Shown: piece after piece, positions 7,169 through 10,056 of the stretch
Position numbering within the stretch: the stretch's first letter is position 1
Layout of the letters: each line of letters opens with the position of its first letter
Assembly: GCA_003647375.1 (NCBI GenBank)
Contig: QMMS01000159.1
Location: forward strand, 1-10,056
DNA from: Deltaproteobacteria bacterium
GTDB lineage: Bacteria > Desulfobacterota > Desulfobacteria > Desulfobacterales > B30-G6
Length of the DNA stretch: 10,056 bases
Reading direction: 5' to 3'
The notes under the pieces: generated by a model
What the model was told of the DNA's origin: nothing
The model's input: the letters and a program-made list of their open reading frames with translations, nothing else
Databases searched by the model: none
Translations under genes and position numbers: made by a program

Positions 7169-7293
7169 GACGGTTTTGTAAAAAGTTCAAATTCAAGGCG
7201 TGCAAATTTTGTAATCATGAGGCGTACTTACCGTACGTTGAATGGTTACGAAATGCAGCACAACGCAGAAGTTGGGCTTTTTACGAGACCGTC
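7169..7293. repeat. 125-bp MITE-like hairpin element
   Basis: The ends GACGGTTTTGTAAAAAGTTC (7169-7188) and GGGCTTTTTACGAGACCGTC (7274-7293) are 16 of 20 complementary. The four mismatches would all be G-U pairs in a plus-strand RNA. Imperfect complementarity continues inward: TTTTGTAATCAT faces ATGGTTACGAAA, and CGTAC and GTACG lie at the tip. From memory, similar hairpins ending in CGTAAAAAGTC motifs are common in Desulfobacterota genomes, but this was not checked. The right end covers the stop codon of the neighbouring minus-strand gene. Confidence 0.65.
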
Positions 7294-7648
7294 AAACCAG
7301 GCCATCCTCCCTTAAATGCGTCATGGCCGTTTGTCCGATGCTTGTCACGTGGCTCAACGCTTTAGAGAGATGATAGGGGGCGTCATGGATTACATTCGAA
7401 TTGAGCATGACAATGGCGTTGTTGATGTGTTTGAGGGCAGCTTCCCAGTGTTCATGGGGTGCTATTTTCATTCCCAGGTGGATTTCATTGGCAACCATGC
7501 TTATCAGTACTGAAATGACCTGCTCAGCACCCGGTTTGTTCTGATCCGGTAACCCCATAACCATTTCGATAGTCTGGGACGCCCATATAAGACCTGCCTT
7601 GATTTTTTCACTTTGCGAGAATGCCAATATGGCTGATTGCGTATCCAT
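7292..7648 (-). CDS. Small helical protein of unknown function
   Basis: This 118-residue protein has no signal peptide or membrane segment. It is nearly all predicted helix: amphipathic runs such as LAFSQSEKIKAGLIWASQTIEMVM-like (~8-31), a VISVLISMVANEIHLGMKI-like helix (~45-62), AALKHINNAIVML (~69-81) and HLSKALSHVTSIGQTAMTHL (~93-112). This suggests a helical bundle, perhaps a small regulatory or scaffold protein, but no family is recognised. The start has AAGGA eight bases upstream. The final codons (GLV then TGA) run into the end of the 125-bp repeat, which supplies the stop, so the native C-terminus may have been longer. It is divergent from the lipoprotein gene and shares its promoter region. 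Confidence 0.75.
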   Translation of the reverse strand: MDTQSAILAFSQSEKIKAGLIWASQTIEMVMGLPDQNKPGAEQVISVLISMVANEIHLGMKIAPHEHWEAALKHINNAIVMLNSNVIHDAPYHLSKALSHVTSIGQTAMTHLREDGLV

Positions 7649-7685
7649 TTTAATTGTCCTTTGTTTATCCCGATCAGGTTTATTT

Positions 7686-7714
7686 TTGACAGTTTTCAGT
7701 CAATAGGGTAATAT
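7686..7714 (+). promoter_or_regulatory. Strong sigma-70-type promoter for the lipoprotein gene
   Basis: TTGACA (7686-7691), a 17-base spacer and TAATAT (7709-7714) are near-consensus. The start point would be near 7721, giving a ~100-base leader before the ATG at 7823. TTGAC (7686-7690) and GTCAA (7699-7703) form a short inverted repeat over the -35 and spacer, a possible operator. Confidence 0.6.
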
Positions 7715-7737
7715 AAACTAACTTGAATTGGAAGCAA
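7710..7737 (-). promoter_or_regulatory. Opposing promoter for the small helical protein gene
   Basis: On the minus strand, TTGCTT (7737-7732), a 16-base spacer and TATATT (7715-7710) form a moderate promoter ~62 bases upstream of the start at 7648. Its -10 covers almost the same base pairs as the plus-strand TAATAT, so the two promoters face each other and should compete. Confidence 0.4.
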
Positions 7738-7780
7738 TTTGGAACATATTCATTAGAACACTTATAAATCCGGTTTTGGA

Positions 7781-7891
7781 TAACCCCCAAGGTTGTATAA
7801 ACAATATGGCAAAGGATAATTAATGGGCTGTTATTATAACCAATATCATAGGGAAAACACCATTTCCCGGACATTCCACCAGGTGAATTTA
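7781..7891 (+). repeat. Diverged copy of the left end of the 3939-4239 element
   Basis: From GTTG at 7792 onward this stretch aligns without gaps to 3951-4051. By hand about 69 of 101 positions agree, and 21 of the first 23 (GTTG-ATAAACAA-ATGGCAAAG). The outer TAACCCC is also shared. Only the left third of the element is present. It contains the Shine-Dalgarno, the ATG and the first ~20 codons of the lipoprotein gene. Confidence 0.6.
7811..7816 (+). promoter_or_regulatory. Shine-Dalgarno of the lipoprotein gene, inside a tiny leader ORF
   Basis: AAAGGA lies six bases before the ATG at 7823 and supports that start over GTG 7883, which has no site. The same bases fall within a five-codon reading frame, MAKDN (7806-7823), whose TAA shares its last base with the ATG (TAATG). 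The related leader at 3965 encodes MAKDI then TAA. Confidence 0.45.
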
Positions 7892-8344
7892 TTTTTGGTT
7901 ATTGCCTCGGCAATTTTCATTATGTCGGGGTGTGGTGTCCTGAGGCCCATCGACAATAAATCCACTGGGGGCGGCTCTTCACAACCGGGCAATGTTGTGG
8001 CAGGAGTTTATCATGATTTTGATGATATTCTTATTCCGAAGGCCATGCAGGTGAACCGCAAAATGTCATCCGTATTTGAAACCCCAAGCATTTCGGCCGG
8101 GGTTCTGTCCTTGAGTGGAACGCTTAAACCGGATGCATTGATTGATTTTTTTAAGACGAACATGGCAAAAGACAACTGGATGGTTGTCAGTATGTTCAAA
8201 GGGCCTCGATCGATACTACAATTTGAGAAGGGAAACCGCTGGTGTGTGATAACCATGATGGACAGCCGATATGGCTACAAGACGCAGGTTGAAATATGGG
8301 TGACACCGAAGAATGAAGCCCCGCCGTCCGGCTTATTAAAGTGA
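7823..8344 (+). CDS. Small outer- or inner-membrane lipoprotein
   Basis: This 173-residue protein has a lipoprotein signal: hydrophobic residues ~22-33 (NLFLVIASAIFI) followed by the lipobox MSGC with the lipidated Cys at 37. A Ser/Gly-rich linker follows (~47-55), then a compact domain of ~110 residues. Its features include DILIPKAMQV, a predicted helix LIDFFKTNMAKDNW, and strands SILQFEKGNRWCVITM and TQVEIWVTP. This pattern resembles small uncharacterised lipoproteins of deltaproteobacteria as I recall them; function is unknown. The 36-residue pre-sequence is long and its first ~20 residues come from the repeat-like segment. GTG 7883 would give a cleaner 16-residue signal peptide but lacks a Shine-Dalgarno. 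It has its own near-consensus promoter. Confidence 0.8.
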   Translation: MGCYYNQYHRENTISRTFHQVNLFLVIASAIFIMSGCGVLRPIDNKSTGGGSSQPGNVVAGVYHDFDDILIPKAMQVNRKMSSVFETPSISAGVLSLSGTLKPDALIDFFKTNMAKDNWMVVSMFKGPRSILQFEKGNRWCVITMMDSRYGYKTQVEIWVTPKNEAPPSGLLK

Positions 8345-8370
8345 TATTTCTTTTTGGAGCCCTAAACTAT

Positions 8371-8454
8371 TATAATGTGTGTGTTGCGGCCGATCGATAA
8401 TCCCTGTACGACCGTGAAAAACTCGTTCCTAAGTGTCTGTAATGCCGAACAGGG
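8371..8454 (+). promoter_or_regulatory. Gap after the lipoprotein gene: possible -10 box and a hairpin
   Basis: TATAAT at 8371-8376 has only a poor -35 (TTCTTT, 17 bases upstream). Downstream, CCCTGTACGAC (8402-8412) and GCCGAACAGGG (8444-8454) pair 9 of 11 with a 31-base loop. It could start a leader transcript for coaBC or a small RNA, or be another repeat remnant. No coding region was seen here. Confidence 0.2.
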
Positions 8455-8477
8455 CCAAATTTTAAAATGAATAAAAA

Positions 8478-8511
8478 CTTGATGAATTCGTAAAAAGTCG
8501 AATTCATCAAG
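8478..8511. repeat. Copy 2 of the 30-bp palindrome
   Basis: The arms CTTGATGAATTCG (8478-8490) and CGAATTCATCAAG (8499-8511) are perfect 13-base complements around TAAAAAGT. The inner 30 bases are identical to 7066-7095. This copy is not next to a stop codon, which argues that the palindrome is a repeat in its own right. Confidence 0.75.
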
Positions 8512-8649
8512 TATTTGGTGTTTAGTATTTTGTATTTAGTATGGAATATATGCCGATATACCAAGCTGTTAGACTCCAAAACACTAAACACCAAATACAA
8601 AACACTCTCGTAAAAAAGTAGCTTTTCTGACTTTTTGCGAGACCATCAA
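8479..8649. repeat. 171-bp composite repeat upstream of coaBC
   Basis: The outer ends (8479-8500 and 8628-8649) are 17 of 22 complementary, with TTGATG and CATCAA at the extremes. Inside are the 30-bp palindrome, a perfect 16-base inverted repeat GTATTTGGTGTTTAGT (8511-8526) with ACTAAACACCAAATAC (8583-8598), and a terminal hairpin, CTCGTAAAAAAGT with ACTTTTTGCGAG. The order matches 7066-7293: palindrome, GT-rich arm, AC-rich arm, then an end with CTTTTT-CGAGACC-TCAA. It fills most of the 8345-8667 gap. Confidence 0.65.
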
Positions 8650-8667
8650 ATTTATTGGGGATAAGAG

Positions 8668-9876
8668 ATGACAGACATACTGGAGAAAAAAAATATCATA
8701 TTAGGTATAAGCGGTGGCATTGCGGCATACAAAAGTGTTGAGCTGCTTCGCTTGCTGACGAAACAGGGGGCTGATGTCCGTGTGCTCATGACCGGAAATG
8801 CATGTCGGTTCGTTGGGCCATTGACATTTGAAGCCCTTTCCGGAAAGGCCGTCTGCACGCATCTTTTCGAAGAAGGACATAATGCGAGCATCGGTCATAT
8901 AGCATGGGCAAAAGATGCCGGTGCCGTGATTGTTGCCCCTGCCACTGCCAACGTTATCGGTAAAATGGCCGGTGGCATTGCTGATGATGCCTTGACGACA
9001 TTCCTGTTGGCGGTAACGGCGCCCGTGTTGCTCTGCCCATCCATGAACACGGATATGTATCAGAGCCCGGCGGTTCAACGCAACCTGTCCCTGCTCGAAA
9101 AAGATGGCCATATCATCCTTAAGCCCGATTCCGGTGAACTGGCTTGTGGTGTCACCGGACCCGGAAGACTGCCTGATCCTGAAGAGATTCTTTACCGGCT
9201 AATGAAAGCCATGCGTCCGCAAGACCTGTCCGACAAGCAGATCCTGGTGACGGCAGGCCCTACCCAGGAACCCATGGACCCGGTTCGGTTCCTCAGCAAC
9301 CCTTCATCCGGGAAAATGGGATTTTCAATTGCCAAAGCCGCTGCACAAAGAGGTGCGCAGGTGACGCTGATATCCGGGCCTTCCAGTCTTTGCGATCCTT
9401 ATGATGTAAAGGTGATTCGTATCCAAACGGCTGCCCAAATGGCAACTGCAGTCTTTGAACATTTCGAGCATGCGGATATCATCATCAAAACGGCTGCTGT
9501 CAGCGATTACCGGCCCAGGGACATCACCGCTGAAAAGATGAAAAAAGAAAAGGATGAGATGGTGCTGAATCTCGTTAGAAACCAGGATATTATAGCAGAG
9601 ATTGGCCAGCGGAAAGGAGACCGTTTCCTGGTGGGTTTTGCGGCCGAGACAGAATTGCTTGATGAGCATGCAACCAGTAAGTTGTCCAAAAAAAATCTCG
9701 ATATGATTGTGGGCAATATTGTCAAGGGTGGGGACTCCGCTTTTGGATCGGATACCAACAGGGCATCGCTGTATTACCGTGATGGCACACAGGAAGCCTT
9801 TCCCATGATGGCCAAAGAAGATCTGGCCCATAGGCTGCTCGATCGAATTGTCGAAAGAATCAATATTCCGATCTAA
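8668..9876 (+). CDS. coaBC: Bifunctional phosphopantothenoylcysteine decarboxylase / phosphopantothenate-cysteine ligase
   Basis: CoaBC (Dfp) carries out two consecutive steps of coenzyme A synthesis in the cytoplasm. CoaB joins cysteine to 4'-phosphopantothenate using CTP, and CoaC, an FMN enzyme, decarboxylates the product to 4'-phosphopantetheine. The 402-residue length is normal. In the CoaC half (1-~185) are GISGGIAAYK (13-22), the catalytic His77 in GHIAW, the PSMN motif with Asn127, and Cys160 in LACGVTGPGRLPDP. In the CoaB half (~188-402) are VTAGPTQEPMDPVRFLSN (194-211), SSGKMG, AAVSDYRP (276-283), the active-site Lys290 in AEKMKK, and FGSDTN (359-364). All expected catalytic residues are present, so it should be functional. 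The ATG has GGGGA six bases upstream. No strong promoter is seen close by, and the immediate upstream region is a composite repeat. Confidence 0.97.
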   Translation: MTDILEKKNIILGISGGIAAYKSVELLRLLTKQGADVRVLMTGNACRFVGPLTFEALSGKAVCTHLFEEGHNASIGHIAWAKDAGAVIVAPATANVIGKMAGGIADDALTTFLLAVTAPVLLCPSMNTDMYQSPAVQRNLSLLEKDGHIILKPDSGELACGVTGPGRLPDPEEILYRLMKAMRPQDLSDKQILVTAGPTQEPMDPVRFLSNPSSGKMGFSIAKAAAQRGAQVTLISGPSSLCDPYDVKVIRIQTAAQMATAVFEHFEHADIIIKTAAVSDYRPRDITAEKMKKEKDEMVLNLVRNQDIIAEIGQRKGDRFLVGFAAETELLDEHATSKLSKKNLDMIVGNIVKGGDSAFGSDTNRASLYYRDGTQEAFPMMAKEDLAHRLLDRIVERINIPI

Positions 9877-9878
9877 AA

Positions 9879-9899
9879 TCCTCCATCTCTGGTGGAGGA
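9879..9899 (+). terminator. Hairpin just after coaBC
   Basis: TCCTCCA (9879-9885) and TGGAGGA (9893-9899) form a GC-rich seven-base stem three bases after the coaBC stop. It lacks a following T tract. A second small hairpin, GGTTC-TACC-GAACC (9908-9921), follows. They may slow or end transcription, but neither is a textbook terminator. Confidence 0.4.
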
Positions 9900-10035
9900 C
9901 TCGGAAAGGTTCTACCGAACCGGTGAATATTATAGCATTTGTCAAAATAATGTTCCGGTTACTCCGAAAAGGGGATTCCATATTTTTTTCAAAAGGACAT
10001 ATCAAACGAAGCCATATCTTGTGCCCACCGGATTG

Positions 10036-10056
10036 ATGATGAAATACGGCCGAATG
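10036..10056 (+). CDS. Possible start of a next plus-strand gene (runs off the window)
   Basis: ATGATGAAATACGGCCGAATG at the window end reads MMKYGRM and stays open. The frame is also open upstream to a GTG at 10021. There is no clear Shine-Dalgarno, and seven codons cannot be identified. The rest of 9922-10035 shows nothing recognisable. Confidence 0.15.

Noticed and set aside
8160..8180. ATGGCAAAAGACAAC inside the lipoprotein gene as a third copy of the MAKDN leader
   Set aside because: Only about 15 bases match and the surrounding sequence is ordinary lipoprotein coding sequence; this is probably chance.
9325..10005. 226-codon minus-strand reading frame over the end of coaBC
   Set aside because: It is antisense to the conserved CoaB half, with no recognisable motif; coaBC is certain on the plus strand.

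Overview
The window looks like a chromosomal segment from an anaerobic deltaproteobacterium-type organism (Desulfobacterota, perhaps Desulfobacterales). This is inferred from gene style: a cobalamin-type radical SAM protein with TPRs, an exported Pcm-type protein, a zinc-ribbon coiled-coil protein and a CoaBC. The intergenic spaces are also full of hairpin-forming repeats whose ends carry a CGTAAAAAGTC-like motif. No marker gene fixes the taxon, so the assignment is tentative.

Layout. Bases 3-44 may be the last 13 codons of a plus-strand gene, followed by a hairpin-rich gap. Three minus-strand genes cover 252-3779. In their transcription order they are a zinc-ribbon/coiled-coil protein, the N-terminal half of an exported protein-L-isoaspartate methyltransferase (Pcm), and a B12-binding radical SAM protein with C-terminal TPRs. 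The Pcm remnant stops exactly at its SAM-binding motif, and its stop codon overlaps the radical SAM start (ATGA). A long divergent intergenic region (3780-4373) holds a good plus-strand promoter and a ~300-bp element of nested inverted repeats. It leads into a plus-strand pair: a membrane-anchored EHD/dynamin-like GTPase and, 19 bases later, an MFS transporter.

After a composite repeat (7066-7293) comes a short minus-strand helical protein whose stop codon lies inside the repeat end. It is divergent from a small lipoprotein gene. The two genes appear to share one control region in which the two -10 boxes overlap. The lipoprotein's 5' end, including its Shine-Dalgarno and first ~20 codons, resembles the left end of the element upstream of the GTPase. 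A second composite repeat (8479-8649) precedes coaBC, the bifunctional coenzyme A biosynthesis gene, which ends at 9876. The last 180 bases hold two short hairpins and possibly the start of another gene.

Functionally only coaBC is a clear housekeeping gene. The GTPase and MFS genes probably share a transcript. The Pcm remnant and radical SAM gene are translationally overlapped. The most unusual content is the repeats: they touch gene boundaries (a start codon, a stop codon, a long leader) rather than only filling space. No defence island, CRISPR array, transposase, tRNA or rRNA was seen.
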